Shown: positions 7,641 to 15,846 of the stretch, one piece after another
Layout of the letters: the number at the start of each line of letters is the position of its first letter
Numbering within the stretch: the stretch's first letter is position 1
Source of the DNA: JAATGA01 sp047605605
Lineage (GTDB): Bacteria > Pseudomonadota > Alphaproteobacteria > Rhodobacterales > Rhodobacteraceae
Length of the DNA stretch: 34,377 nucleotides
Assembly (NCBI GenBank): GCA_047605605.1
Contig: JASGFG010000037.1
Coordinates: forward strand, 1-34,377
Reading direction: 5' to 3'
Program-made: the position numbers and the translations under genes
The notes under the pieces: model-generated
What the model was told of the DNA's origin: nothing
Databases searched by the model: none
Seen by the model: only the letters and a program-made list of their open reading frames with translations

Positions 7641-7724
7641 CGCCCCTGCGGGGATGGGCGGGTTTGTCGCCTCGCCATTGCGGCCGCCCGTCGCTATATC
7701 ATGCCAAACGGCAAGGGGGCGACG

Positions 7725-8918
7725 ATGGAGCGGACCGATATCCTGATTTCCGGCGGAGGCGTCGCGGGTCTGGCGGCGGCGGCGGCCTTTGGATCGGCCG
7801 GGTTCCAGGTCATCTGCGTCGACCCCGCGCCGCCGGTCACGGATGGCGCGGCCGAGGGCGCGGACCTGCGGACGACCGCCTTTCTTCACCCCTCGATCCC
7901 GGTTCTGCGCGAGGCGGGGCTGTGGCAGCGGCTGGAACCCTTTGCCGCGCCCTTGCAGGTGATGCGCATCATCGACGCCGGCGGGCCGGAACCCGAGCCG
8001 CGGGTGATCCGCGACTTCGATGCCGCGGAAATCTCTGATCAGCCCTTTGGCTGGAACCTGCCCAACTGGCTGTTGCGCCGGGAAATGGCGGCGCGGTTGG
8101 CCGAATTGCCCAATGTCGATTTCCGCCCCGGAACCGCGACGGCCAGGCTTCTGACACGCGAAAGCGAGGCGCTTGTCACCCTGGGCGACGGGTCGCGGAT
8201 CGGCGCCCGGCTGGTCGTGGCGGCCGACGGGCGGGAATCGCCCATGCGGCAGGCCGCCGGCATCGGCACCCGCACCTTCCGCTATGGGCAGAAGGCGCTG
8301 GCCTTTTCGGTGACGCATCCCATTCCGCACGCCAATGTCTCGACCGAGATCCACCGTTCCGGCGGGCCGTTCACGCTGGTTCCGCTTCCCGACATCGGCG
8401 GGCGCCCCGCCTCGGCCATCGTCTGGATGGAGCGGGGCGAGGAAGTCGCCCGCCTTGCCGCCCTGCCCGTGCCGGCGTTCGAGGCAGAGATGAACCGCCG
8501 GTCCTGCAACATTCTGGGCCCGCTGACGCTGGTGACGCGGCGGTCGGTCTGGCCGATCATCGCGCAGGTGGCCGACCGCATGTCGGGCCAGCGCATCGCC
8601 CTGATGGCCGAGGCGGCGCATGTGATGCCGCCCATCGGCGCGCAGGGCCTGAACATGTCGATGAAGGATCTGACCGAGCTTCTGGACCTGGCGCTGAAAT
8701 CGCCCGGCACTCTGGGTGATGCGGCGATGCTGGACACCTATCACCGCCGCCGCCATGCCGAAGTCGTGGCCCGCATCACCGGCATCGACGCGCTGAACCG
8801 CGCCTCGATGGCGGGGGCGCCGGCCTGGCGCGACCTGCGCGCCCGGATGCTGGGTGCCATGTATGCCCTGGCGCCGGTGCGGCGGGTGTTGATGCAGGCC
8901 GGCCTGGGCGTGCGATAA
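7725..8918 (+). CDS. UbiH/UbiF/COQ6 family FAD-dependent hydroxylase
   Basis: A 397-residue flavoprotein monooxygenase of the ubiquinone-biosynthesis family, which hydroxylates the benzoquinone ring using FAD, NAD(P)H and oxygen. The dinucleotide-binding loop is ISGGGVAG (residues 8-15), followed by the acidic strand end VICVDP. The DG motif is VVAADGRESPMRQ, and the second FAD motif with the family fingerprint is AEAAHVMPPIGAQGLNMSMKD. In most members this motif begins G-D; here it is A-E (see findings). The C-terminus is helical, as usual. The ATG at 7725 follows AAGGGGG; the in-frame ATG at 7701 has no ribosome binding site. Which ring position it hydroxylates cannot be told. It converges on the next gene. 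Confidence 0.9.
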   Translation: MERTDILISGGGVAGLAAAAAFGSAGFQVICVDPAPPVTDGAAEGADLRTTAFLHPSIPVLREAGLWQRLEPFAAPLQVMRIIDAGGPEPEPRVIRDFDAAEISDQPFGWNLPNWLLRREMAARLAELPNVDFRPGTATARLLTRESEALVTLGDGSRIGARLVVAADGRESPMRQAAGIGTRTFRYGQKALAFSVTHPIPHANVSTEIHRSGGPFTLVPLPDIGGRPASAIVWMERGEEVARLAALPVPAFEAEMNRRSCNILGPLTLVTRRSVWPIIAQVADRMSGQRIALMAEAAHVMPPIGAQGLNMSMKDLTELLDLALKSPGTLGDAAMLDTYHRRRHAEVVARITGIDALNRASMAGAPAWRDLRARMLGAMYALAPVRRVLMQAGLGVR

Positions 8919-8966
8919 GATCGACGGGCCGGACGACCCCGGACTGCCCGAGGTCAGGGAACCCGG

Positions 8967-10616
8967 CTATTCCGCAGGCCGCAAGCGGCTTTCCCCCAGC
9001 ACCCCGATCTCTTCCAGGATCGGATGCGCGACCGAGGCGAGGTGCGCGTTCACCCGCTTCAGGTCGCGCAGCATGTCGAGGTGGATCGTGCTGGTTTCCA
9101 GCGTCTCGGCCCGGCCGGCGCGCATCCGGGCAAGGTGGCGTTCGGCGCTGTCGGCCTCGATCTTGCGGACGGCGATCTTGCTGTCGATCAGCTGCCGCGC
9201 CAGTGCCGGGTCGCGCGACAGGAAGATCGCCTGCGCCAGCCGCAGGTTGGCCAGCGTCTCGGCGAAGAAGCTGCTGATCTCGCCCATCCCCTCGGGCGAC
9301 AGGCTCAACCGGCGGCGGATCTTCTTTTCCGCTCCCTCGACCAGTCCACTGTCGATGATGTCGCCCACATGTTCCAGGTTGATCGCGTAAGAGATGATCT
9401 CGTTGGCGCGGCGGGTGTCCTCTTCGTCCATTTCGCCGCGAGACAGCCTGGCGACGTAAAGCTTGATCGCCTCGTGCAGGCGGTCGACCTGGGTTTCCAG
9501 CGCCACCACCTCATGCGCGGCCCCTTCGTCCGAGTTGCGCAGGGCGGTCTCGGTCCGCTCCAGCATCTGCGCGACCAGATCGCCCAGACGCAGCGTTTCG
9601 CGCGCGGCGACGGCCAGGGCCAGCGGCGGCGTCGACAGCAGGCTTTCGTCCAGATAGGCGGGACCGCCCGCGCCCTCGGGGTCGCCTTCGGGCACCAGCG
9701 CATCCACCAGCCGCCCCACCGGCCCGATCAGGGGCAGGAAAACCACCAGCAGCGCGATGTTGAAGCCCACATGGCTCCACACCACGGCCTGGGCGGGGTC
9801 GGGAAACACCCGCGCCACCAGCGCGGCCAGCGGCCCGGCCGCCGCCGTCACCACCAGCGCGCCCGCGGCGCGGACCATCAGGTTCGCCAGCGTCAGCCTG
9901 CGCGCGCCCGCGCCTTCGTTCGCCACTGCCAGCCACGGCGGAATCGCCCCGCCAAGGTTCGCCCCCGCCACCATGGCCAGCGCCAGGGGCGCCTGCACCA
10001 CGCCGCCTTGCGCCAGCAGCATGACAAAGATCACGACCGCCAGCGACGACGACCCCAGCACCGCGAACCCCGCCGCCGCGATCAGCGCGAACAGCGGCGC
10101 CCCGTTCAGCGCGGCAAAGACCGCCGTCACCGCGGGGGCGGTGCGCAGTTCCTCGTTGATCTCGCCCAGCAGTTTCAGCGACAGGATCATCAGCCCCAGG
10201 CCCAGGATCGCCCGGCCGATCCCCTTGGCCCGCGCCCCCGTGCTGCGCGAAAAGGTCACGACGCCTGCAAGGATGAACAGGCTGCCCAGCCAGTGCAGAT
10301 CGGCCGACAGGACGACGGCGACAACGGCCGTACCCAGGTTCGCCCCCAGCATGACCGCCTGCCCCATGCGGGGATCGACAATCCCGCGCCCCGCGAAAGA
10401 GCCTGTGATCACCGCCGTCGCGGTCGAGGATTGCAGCCCGATCGTGGCCAGAAATCCCGAAGCGGCCGCCGTCACCCGGTTCGTGGTTCCCTTAGCGATC
10501 CACAGGCGCAGCGTGGCGCCAAAGGCCCGCAGCACCCCGGTCTTGATCAGCCGCAGCCCCCACATCAGCAGGGCCACCGCCCCCAGCAGGTCGATCAGAC
10601 CGATTGTGCTTTGCAT
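8967..10616 (-). CDS. Na/Pi-cotransporter II-related protein with C-terminal PhoU-like domain
   Basis: A 549-residue membrane protein of the bacterial NptA/YjbB type, expected to move phosphate across the inner membrane coupled to sodium. Residues 1-320 contain two homologous membrane repeats: the first has GLQSSTATAV (QSST at 62-65) followed by GANLGTA, the second has LGSSSLAVV (187-195) followed by GANLGGA. The first Q-S-S-T motif is intact, but in the second the Gln is replaced by Gly. Residues about 350-535 are helical and PhoU-like, a domain tied to regulation by phosphate status. The ATG at 10616 follows AAAGGG. A Pho-box-like site lies 72-89 bases upstream of the start. Confidence 0.9.
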   Translation of the reverse strand: MQSTIGLIDLLGAVALLMWGLRLIKTGVLRAFGATLRLWIAKGTTNRVTAAASGFLATIGLQSSTATAVITGSFAGRGIVDPRMGQAVMLGANLGTAVVAVVLSADLHWLGSLFILAGVVTFSRSTGARAKGIGRAILGLGLMILSLKLLGEINEELRTAPAVTAVFAALNGAPLFALIAAAGFAVLGSSSLAVVIFVMLLAQGGVVQAPLALAMVAGANLGGAIPPWLAVANEGAGARRLTLANLMVRAAGALVVTAAAGPLAALVARVFPDPAQAVVWSHVGFNIALLVVFLPLIGPVGRLVDALVPEGDPEGAGGPAYLDESLLSTPPLALAVAARETLRLGDLVAQMLERTETALRNSDEGAAHEVVALETQVDRLHEAIKLYVARLSRGEMDEEDTRRANEIISYAINLEHVGDIIDSGLVEGAEKKIRRRLSLSPEGMGEISSFFAETLANLRLAQAIFLSRDPALARQLIDSKIAVRKIEADSAERHLARMRAGRAETLETSTIHLDMLRDLKRVNAHLASVAHPILEEIGVLGESRLRPAE

Positions 10617-10682
10617 CGCGCCCACCCTTTCCGGCTGCGGCATTTTTCCGCAGCCTGTCACGGGGGTGCGGCGGCCTCAAGG

Positions 10683-10712
10683 CGGATTTGTCATATTTCT
10701 GTTACAAATCCG
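10683..10712. promoter_or_regulatory. Pho-box-like direct repeat inside a 9-bp inverted repeat
   Basis: On the plus strand 10688-10705 reads TTGTCAT-ATTT-CTGTTAC, two 7-base units 4 bases apart. This matches 15 of 18 positions of the enterobacterial PhoB box (CTGTCAT-N4-CTGTCAT type). The flanks CGGATTTGT (10683-10691) and ACAAATCCG (10704-10712) form a perfect inverted repeat. It lies between the end of the aminotransferase gene and the start of the phosphate-transporter gene. The direct repeat points away from the transporter, unlike most known Pho boxes, so activation of that gene is uncertain. The inverted repeat could also be a weak terminator. Confidence 0.45.
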
Positions 10713-10722
10713 TCATGGTGCA

Positions 10723-11961
10723 TCAAAGCACCGCCTCCAGCGCGGAAATCAGGCGCGAAACCTCGTCTTCCGATGTGTAGTGCACCAGGCTCATCCGCAA
10801 GACGCCGCGGGACAGATCGACCCCCATCGCCTCCAACGGGCGGCGGGCATAGAAATCGCCGCCCCAGCAGGCGATGCCGTGTTGTGCCAGTTCTGCCGCA
10901 ACCGGATCGGCGGGCCGGTCCAGCGCCACGGCCACCGTCGGCGCCCGCGCCGCCGCATCGCGCGGCCCGATCAGCCGCAGGTCGTTGCGCGCCGCCAGAA
11001 AGTCCAGCAGCGGCGCGGTCACCGCCACCTCATGCGCGCGCATCAGGTCATGCACCGCGCGGTTGCGGGTGGCGGGATCGGCCCCGGTTCCGGCCCCGAA
11101 GTGATGGTCGTGCAGCGCGTCGATGTAATCGGCCATCCCGGCGCAGGCGGCGATCTGGGCATGGTCCGGCCCGGCGGGGGTGAACCGCTTCCACAGCACG
11201 CCCGCGTTGAACCAGTGGCCCTGCGCGGGCAGTTCCTCGCCAAAGTCGCGCGTGATCAGCAGGATGCCCTGATGCGGCCCATAGGTCTTGTAGGCGGAAA
11301 ACAGATAGACATCCGCGCCAAGCGCCGGGAAATCCGGCAGTCCGTGGGGGGCATAGCTGACGCCGTCCACCACCGTCCGCGCGCCTTTCGCGCGGGCCAT
11401 GGCGCAGATCTCGGCCACCGGGTTGATCGCGCCGACCACGTTGGAACAATGCGGGAAGGCCACCAGCCGCACCCGCCCGTCGGCCAGCAGCCCGGCCAGC
11501 CGCGCCGGGTCCAGCAGGCCGGTCTCGGGGTCGATCTTCCATTCGCGGATCTCGATCCCTTCATCCTTCAGCCGTCGCCAGCAGCCGGAATTGGCCTCGT
11601 GGTCCTGATCGGTCACGACGATGGCCGCATCGGTGCCGCGCAGCCATTGCCGCACGGCATTGGCCAGCACAAAGGTGTTCGCGCTGGTCGACGGGCCAAA
11701 GCAGAGCTGATCGCCGTCAACCCCCATCATCGCCGCCAGCCGGGCGCGCGCCTCGTCCATTTCCGCCCCGCCCGCCTGCGCGCCGGGATAGGGGGCATAG
11801 GGCTGCACCTTGCGGTCGGTGTAAAAGCGGTGCAGCCGGTCCACCACCTGACGGCAGGGGTAGGACCCGCCCGCATTTTCAAAGAAGGCGTGCGAGGACA
11901 GCACCGCAGAGGAAAAGGCGGGAAACTGCCCGCGCACGAAATTCAGGTCCAGTCCGGTCAT
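10723..11961 (-). CDS. Class V aminotransferase, cysteine desulfurase-like (VC1184 type)
   Basis: A 412-residue PLP enzyme of fold type I, related to SufS/selenocysteine lyase. Visible landmarks are the FFENAGGSYP substrate-loop start (27-35), DQDHEAN with the ring-stacking His121, VVDGVSYAPH with the PLP-pyridine Asp199, and SAYKTYGPHQG with the Schiff-base Lys225. The strong match of these blocks to the VC1184-like cysteine desulfurase subgroup is from memory. I do not see the conserved catalytic-Cys loop of true SufS near the C-terminus, so the substrate may not be cysteine. The ATG at 11961 follows GGAGGG; upstream in-frame starts lack a ribosome binding site. It is divergent from the binding-protein gene at 12161. 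Confidence 0.88.
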   Translation of the reverse strand: MTGLDLNFVRGQFPAFSSAVLSSHAFFENAGGSYPCRQVVDRLHRFYTDRKVQPYAPYPGAQAGGAEMDEARARLAAMMGVDGDQLCFGPSTSANTFVLANAVRQWLRGTDAAIVVTDQDHEANSGCWRRLKDEGIEIREWKIDPETGLLDPARLAGLLADGRVRLVAFPHCSNVVGAINPVAEICAMARAKGARTVVDGVSYAPHGLPDFPALGADVYLFSAYKTYGPHQGILLITRDFGEELPAQGHWFNAGVLWKRFTPAGPDHAQIAACAGMADYIDALHDHHFGAGTGADPATRNRAVHDLMRAHEVAVTAPLLDFLAARNDLRLIGPRDAAARAPTVAVALDRPADPVAAELAQHGIACWGGDFYARRPLEAMGVDLSRGVLRMSLVHYTSEDEVSRLISALEAVL

Positions 11962-12068
11962 CCATCCCTCCAACCGCATGATTTCCGCACCGGCTCCGGT
12001 GCTGTGCCGCAAGCTGCGGCAGGGGCGGGACTTCCGCGCCCCGTCCCTGCGCAATCTGCAATAAGTGC

Positions 12069-12097
12069 TTGATGCTGCACCAGAGCCAATCTAGCCT
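12069..12097 (+). promoter_or_regulatory. Candidate promoter of the binding-protein gene
   Basis: TTGATG at 12069-12074, a 17-base spacer, and TAGCCT at 12092-12097. It lies about 60 bases upstream of the ATG. The -10 match is moderate. Confidence 0.4.
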
Positions 12098-12160
12098 TTC
12101 GGGCGCAACCCGGCAAAAGGCCGGGAAGAACAACCCCTTCCACCCAACCGAGGAGTCCCC

Positions 12161-13213
12161 ATGACCCGCCTCTCGCTCATCCTTGCGTCGACGGCCGCCG
12201 CGCTGTGCCTGTCGACCGCCGTGCGCGCCGACGATTCAGAGCTGACGGTCTTTGACTGGACCAGCTTTGACCAGCCGGAACTCTGGCAGGATTATGTGAC
12301 CAAGAACGGCGACAAGCCGACCTTCGCCTTTTTCGCTGACGACGACGAGGCGTTCCAGAAGCTGTCGACCGGGTTCAAGGCCGATGTGGCGCATCCCTGC
12401 GCCTCCAAGATCGCCAGCTATCGCGACGCCGGCCTGATCGAGCCGTGGGATGTGTCGCGCATCCCCGAGTTCAAGAACATCGCGCCGAACTTCCTCGATT
12501 CCAAGGTTTTCAAGGATGATGGCGGCGTCTGGTATATCCCCACCGACTATGCCTATACCGCCATCGCCTATAACACCAAGGAAGTCCCGGCCGAGGATGT
12601 CTCGACGCTGGAGGTGTTCAAGAATCCCAAATACGCGGGCCGCATCTCGCTGCCGGACAACACCGATGACGTGTGGTCGCTGGCGCTTCTGGCGACCGGT
12701 GTCCACGACTGGACCAACCTGACCGAGGACCAGTTCACTGCCGCCGCACAATGGCTGCGCGATGTGCATCCGAACGTGCGGTCCTACTGGTCCGACCCGT
12801 CGGAGCTGTCGCAACTCATGGCTTCGGGCGAGGTTCAGGTGGCCTGGTCGTGGAACGATGCCATCCCCTTGCTGCGCGAGGCGAATTTCCCCGTCGGCTT
12901 CCAGCGCGAGGCCAAGGAGGGCGCGGCCACCTGGTTCTGCGGTTATGTGAACCTCAAGGACGCGCCGGGCTCGGAAGACAAGGCCTATGACTACATCAAC
13001 GCCTTCCTCGCGCCGAATTCCGCCAAGGGACTGCTGGAAAAGGTCGGCTATTCCTCGACCAACGTCGAGGCGATGAAGACGATCTCGGCAGAAGAGCTGA
13101 AAGAGAACTTCATGGACCCGGTGCATGGCATCCTGCACACCCAGACCCCGCTGGATCAGGCAATGCGCGCCCGGATGCTGGAAGAGTTCGAGAACATCAA
13201 GGCCGGGTTCTGA
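12161..13213 (+). CDS. PotD-like ABC transporter substrate-binding protein
   Basis: A 350-residue periplasmic binding protein of the spermidine/putrescine (PotD/PotF) family. A Sec signal peptide covers residues 1-23 (cleavage near VRA-DD). The mature protein starts ELTVFDWTSFDQPELWQDYV and continues with blocks typical of family 1 extracellular solute-binding proteins: ADVAHPC, GVWYIPTDYAYTAIAYNT, LPDNTDDVWSLALLATG and VAWSWNDAIPLL. Polyamine-type or amino-compound ligands are likely, but the exact ligand is not known. GAGGAG precedes the ATG. No permease or ATPase gene is adjacent, so it is an orphan. The divergent aminotransferase may share its physiology. A strong terminator follows. Confidence 0.92.
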   Translation: MTRLSLILASTAAALCLSTAVRADDSELTVFDWTSFDQPELWQDYVTKNGDKPTFAFFADDDEAFQKLSTGFKADVAHPCASKIASYRDAGLIEPWDVSRIPEFKNIAPNFLDSKVFKDDGGVWYIPTDYAYTAIAYNTKEVPAEDVSTLEVFKNPKYAGRISLPDNTDDVWSLALLATGVHDWTNLTEDQFTAAAQWLRDVHPNVRSYWSDPSELSQLMASGEVQVAWSWNDAIPLLREANFPVGFQREAKEGAATWFCGYVNLKDAPGSEDKAYDYINAFLAPNSAKGLLEKVGYSSTNVEAMKTISAEELKENFMDPVHGILHTQTPLDQAMRARMLEEFENIKAGF

Positions 13214-13234
13214 GGCCAGCCTTGCACGACACGG

Positions 13235-13264
13235 AATGCCGCCCCATGGGGCGGCATTTTGTTT
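13235..13264 (+). terminator. Intrinsic terminator after the binding-protein gene
   Basis: A perfect inverted repeat AATGCCGCCCC (13235-13245) and GGGGCGGCATT (13248-13258), followed by TTGTTTT. It begins 22 bases after the stop codon. Confidence 0.85.
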
Positions 13265-13368
13265 TCGGGGATGCGAAAGTATCCCGGCGACGTGGAAAGC
13301 GACCGCTTCCGGTGTCACGCCCCCCCCGAACGGCAGGCGGCAGGAACGGCCCCGATCCGCGGCCTGCC

Positions 13369-14127
13369 CTACCACCGCCCCGTCGCCGCCACCCACAACA
13401 GCCGCCCGCGCCGCGCGAATTCCGACAGCGCCAGCCGCCCCTCCTCCACCCGTGACGGATCTCGCGCCGCCATCCGCAGCACCGGCCCCGCCTGCCACCC
13501 GGCGATCAGCGCCGGTGCCCCCGGCCCCGCGCCCCACCCGCGCCGCACCTCGGCCAGCCGCGCCAGCCCCCTGCCCGCCAGCCCGGCGTGATCGGCACCC
13601 GGAACGCCGGGCATCTCGCGCGCGCGCAGCTCGGGCACCGCCCGCAGGAAGGCCGCCGCCGCCGCCGCCCAGCCAAGCGCGCGCACAGACGGTTCGGCCG
13701 CCGCCGGCGCACCAAGCGCCGCCGCCCCCGCCCACATCAGCCCCGCGCCGGTCTCCTCCAGATAGTCCGACAGCGCGGCCATGTCGGCGAAAGGCTCGCG
13801 CCAGGCATCGCGCCTGCGCGCCTCGGCCAGACGTTGCAGCACCGGCACCGGCACCCTGCCCTGCCCGATCAGCGCGGCCAGCGGCCCGGCAACCTCGTGC
13901 TGGCGCGCCCGGCCCTGCGCCGCCTCGGCCAGGATGTCGGCCCACCATTGCACCCGCATTTCGGCGATCATCGGCTCGCGCGCGGCAAAGGGCGCCCGCG
14001 CGACCTCCAGGTTGAAGGCGTAAAGCGGCAGCAGGATCGCCCGCGCCGCCACGGGCGCGGCCATCGCGGCGGCGAAACGGTCGGGATCGCCCCGCCGGAC
14101 CAACTCGGCGCAGGCGTCAAGGCTCAC
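13369..14127 (-). CDS. Squalene/phytoene synthase-like protein (NDUFAF6-like)
   Basis: A 252-residue all-helical protein related to squalene/phytoene synthases. The start resembles that fold (CAELVRRGDPDRFAAAM, then LLPLYAFNLEVARAPF), and MRVQWWADIL sits where true synthases have the first Asp-rich motif. The D-x-x-x-D motifs needed for prenyl diphosphate condensation are not evident, so it is more like the NDUFAF6 group, which acts in complex I assembly in eukaryotes. Its bacterial role is unknown. It starts with GTG, whose GTGA overlaps the stop codon of cimA, so it is translationally coupled. The C-terminus is rich in Ala, Arg and Gly. Confidence 0.82.
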   Translation of the reverse strand: MSLDACAELVRRGDPDRFAAAMAAPVAARAILLPLYAFNLEVARAPFAAREPMIAEMRVQWWADILAEAAQGRARQHEVAGPLAALIGQGRVPVPVLQRLAEARRRDAWREPFADMAALSDYLEETGAGLMWAGAAALGAPAAAEPSVRALGWAAAAAAFLRAVPELRAREMPGVPGADHAGLAGRGLARLAEVRRGWGAGPGAPALIAGWQAGPVLRMAARDPSRVEEGRLALSEFARRGRLLWVAATGRW

Positions 14128-15740
14128 CCCGCCGCCTCCATGTCGCGCACCAGCTTCCAGTTGACCGCATCCAGCAGCGCCTCGAACGAGGCGTCGACGA
14201 TGTTCGCGCTGACCCCGACGGTGGACCAGCGGTGCCCCGCGCCATCCTCACTGTCGATGATCACGCGGGTGACGGCCTCGGTCCCGCCCTGCGTGATGCG
14301 GACCTTGAAGTCGACCAGCCGCATATCGTCGATATGGGCCTGATACGGCCCCAGATCCTTGGCCAAAGCCTTGGACAGCGCGTTGACCGGGCCAAGGTCG
14401 GTGCCGGTCTCGTCCATCGATTCGGAGACCGACAGCATCCGCTCGTCGCCGATCCGCACCACCACCACGGCCTCGGACAGGCTGACCACCAGACCCGCCT
14501 TCTTGCGCCGCTCCACCGTCACGCGATAGCGCTCGACCTCGAAGAACTGCGGCAGCAGCCCCAGTTCCGCCCGCGCCACCAGTTCGAAGCTCGCCTGCGC
14601 GCCGTCATAGGCATAGCCGCGATCCTCGCGCCGCTTGATCTCGTCCAGGATGGTGCCAAGGCGCGGGTCCTTCGCCGCGACCTCGATCCCCGCCGCCGCC
14701 AGCCGGGCGCGCAGGTTCGACTGCCCCGCCTGGTTCGACATCGGGATCACGCGGGTATTGCCGACGACCGAGGGGTCGACATGCTCATAGGTCGCGGGGT
14801 CCTTCAGGATCGCGCTGGCGTGCAGCCCGGCCTTGTGGGCAAAGGCGCTGGCGCCGACATAGGGTGCGCTGCGCAAGGGCACGCGGTTCAGGATGTCGTC
14901 CAGCATCCGGCTCAGGCGCACCATCCCGGACAGGGCATCCCGTGAAACCCCGGTCTCGAACCGGCTGGCATAAGGCTCCTTCAACAGCAGCGTCGGGATC
15001 AGCGTGGTCAGGTTGGCATTGCCGCACCGCTCGCCCAGACCGTTCAGCGTGCCCTGCACCTGCCGCGCCCCCGCCTCGATCGCGGCCAGCGAACAGGCGA
15101 CCGCATTGCCGGTATCGTCATGGCAGTGGATGCCCAGCCGGTCGCCCGGAATGCCCGCGGCCACCACGCCGGCCACCACGCGCCCCACCTCGGCCGGAAG
15201 CGTGCCGCCATTGGTATCGCACAGCACCACCCACCGCGCCCCTTCCTCCAGCGCGGCCTTAAGGCAGTCCAGCGCATAGCCGGGATTCGCCCGCCAACCG
15301 TCAAAGAAATGCTCGGCATCGAACAGGCATTCGCGACCCTGCGCCACCACATGGGCCACGCTGTCGCGGATCGCGGCAAGGTTTTCCTCCAGCGTCACGC
15401 CAAGGGCGGTCGCCACATGAAACTCATGCGTCTTGCCCACCAGACAGACGGCCCCGGTCCCGGCATCCATAACCGCCGCCAGAACATCGTCGTTCGAGGC
15501 CGACCGCCCCACCCGCTTCGTCATGCCAAAGGCGGTCATCCGGGCCCGCGTGGCCGGGGCGGCGGCGAAAAAGTCGCTGTCGGTCGGGTTCGCACCGGGC
15601 CAGCCACCTTCGATGTAATCGACCCCCAGCCCATCCAGCGCCCGCGCGATCTGCGCCTTCTCGGCCGCGGAAAACTGCACGCCCTGCGTCTGCTGCCCGT
15701 CGCGCAGGGTGGTGTCATAAAGGAAAAGCCGCTCCTTCAC
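14124..15740 (-). CDS. cimA: (R)-citramalate synthase
   Basis: A 538-residue enzyme of the alpha-isopropylmalate/homocitrate synthase family. It fits the citramalate synthase subgroup, which condenses pyruvate with acetyl-CoA to open the threonine-independent route to isoleucine. The HMGL-type TIM barrel begins FLYDTTLRDGQQTQGVQF (DTTLRDG at 9-15) and carries YIEGGWPGANPTD, the metal-binding HCHDDTGNAV and GLGERCGNANL. The C-terminal third is a LeuA-type allosteric domain. The GWPGxNP block and the length favour citramalate over isopropylmalate synthase. The GTG start at 15740 was chosen because AAGGGGGAAGGG lies just upstream and it places DTTLRDG correctly. A 27-codon ORF ends on this GTG. 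Confidence 0.9.
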   Translation of the reverse strand: MKERLFLYDTTLRDGQQTQGVQFSAAEKAQIARALDGLGVDYIEGGWPGANPTDSDFFAAAPATRARMTAFGMTKRVGRSASNDDVLAAVMDAGTGAVCLVGKTHEFHVATALGVTLEENLAAIRDSVAHVVAQGRECLFDAEHFFDGWRANPGYALDCLKAALEEGARWVVLCDTNGGTLPAEVGRVVAGVVAAGIPGDRLGIHCHDDTGNAVACSLAAIEAGARQVQGTLNGLGERCGNANLTTLIPTLLLKEPYASRFETGVSRDALSGMVRLSRMLDDILNRVPLRSAPYVGASAFAHKAGLHASAILKDPATYEHVDPSVVGNTRVIPMSNQAGQSNLRARLAAAGIEVAAKDPRLGTILDEIKRREDRGYAYDGAQASFELVARAELGLLPQFFEVERYRVTVERRKKAGLVVSLSEAVVVVRIGDERMLSVSESMDETGTDLGPVNALSKALAKDLGPYQAHIDDMRLVDFKVRITQGGTEAVTRVIIDSEDGAGHRWSTVGVSANIVDASFEALLDAVNWKLVRDMEAAG

Positions 15741-15820
15741 GCCCTTCCCCCTTCCGCTTGGTGCAAATATCCTCGGGGGGTGTGGGGGGCAGACAGCCCC
15801 CCATCTCCTGCCAGTGTCAT
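15737..15820 (-). other. Small ORF of 27 codons coupled to cimA, doubtful
   Basis: An ATG at 15820 opens a frame of 27 codons (begins MTLAGDGGLSAPHTPRG) whose TGA overlaps the GTG start of cimA as GTGA. GGAGGG lies 10 bases upstream of the ATG. Most of the frame is made of a G/C-rich intergenic repeat, so the peptide is probably incidental; its translation could still feed ribosomes to cimA. It contains no Ile codon, so it is not an isoleucine attenuator peptide. Confidence 0.25.
15760..15803. repeat. Palindromic intergenic element with AAATATCCTCGGGGGG
   Basis: The stretch TGCAAATATCCTCGGGGGG is followed by a perfect hairpin TGGGGGGC (15783-15790), loop AGACA, GCCCCCCA (15796-15803). Elements with GAGGATATTT beside a G-run hairpin are, from memory, frequent between genes of Rhodobacteraceae. 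It lies between cysS and cimA. Confidence 0.55.
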
Positions 15821-15846
15821 CGGTCCGCCGCCCTCCGCCCTGTCCC

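Noticed and set aside
9024..11183. Long plus-strand open frame of 719 codons
   Set aside because: It runs antisense across the Na/Pi-transporter gene and into the aminotransferase gene, has no domain pattern, and is an effect of high GC content and biased third positions.
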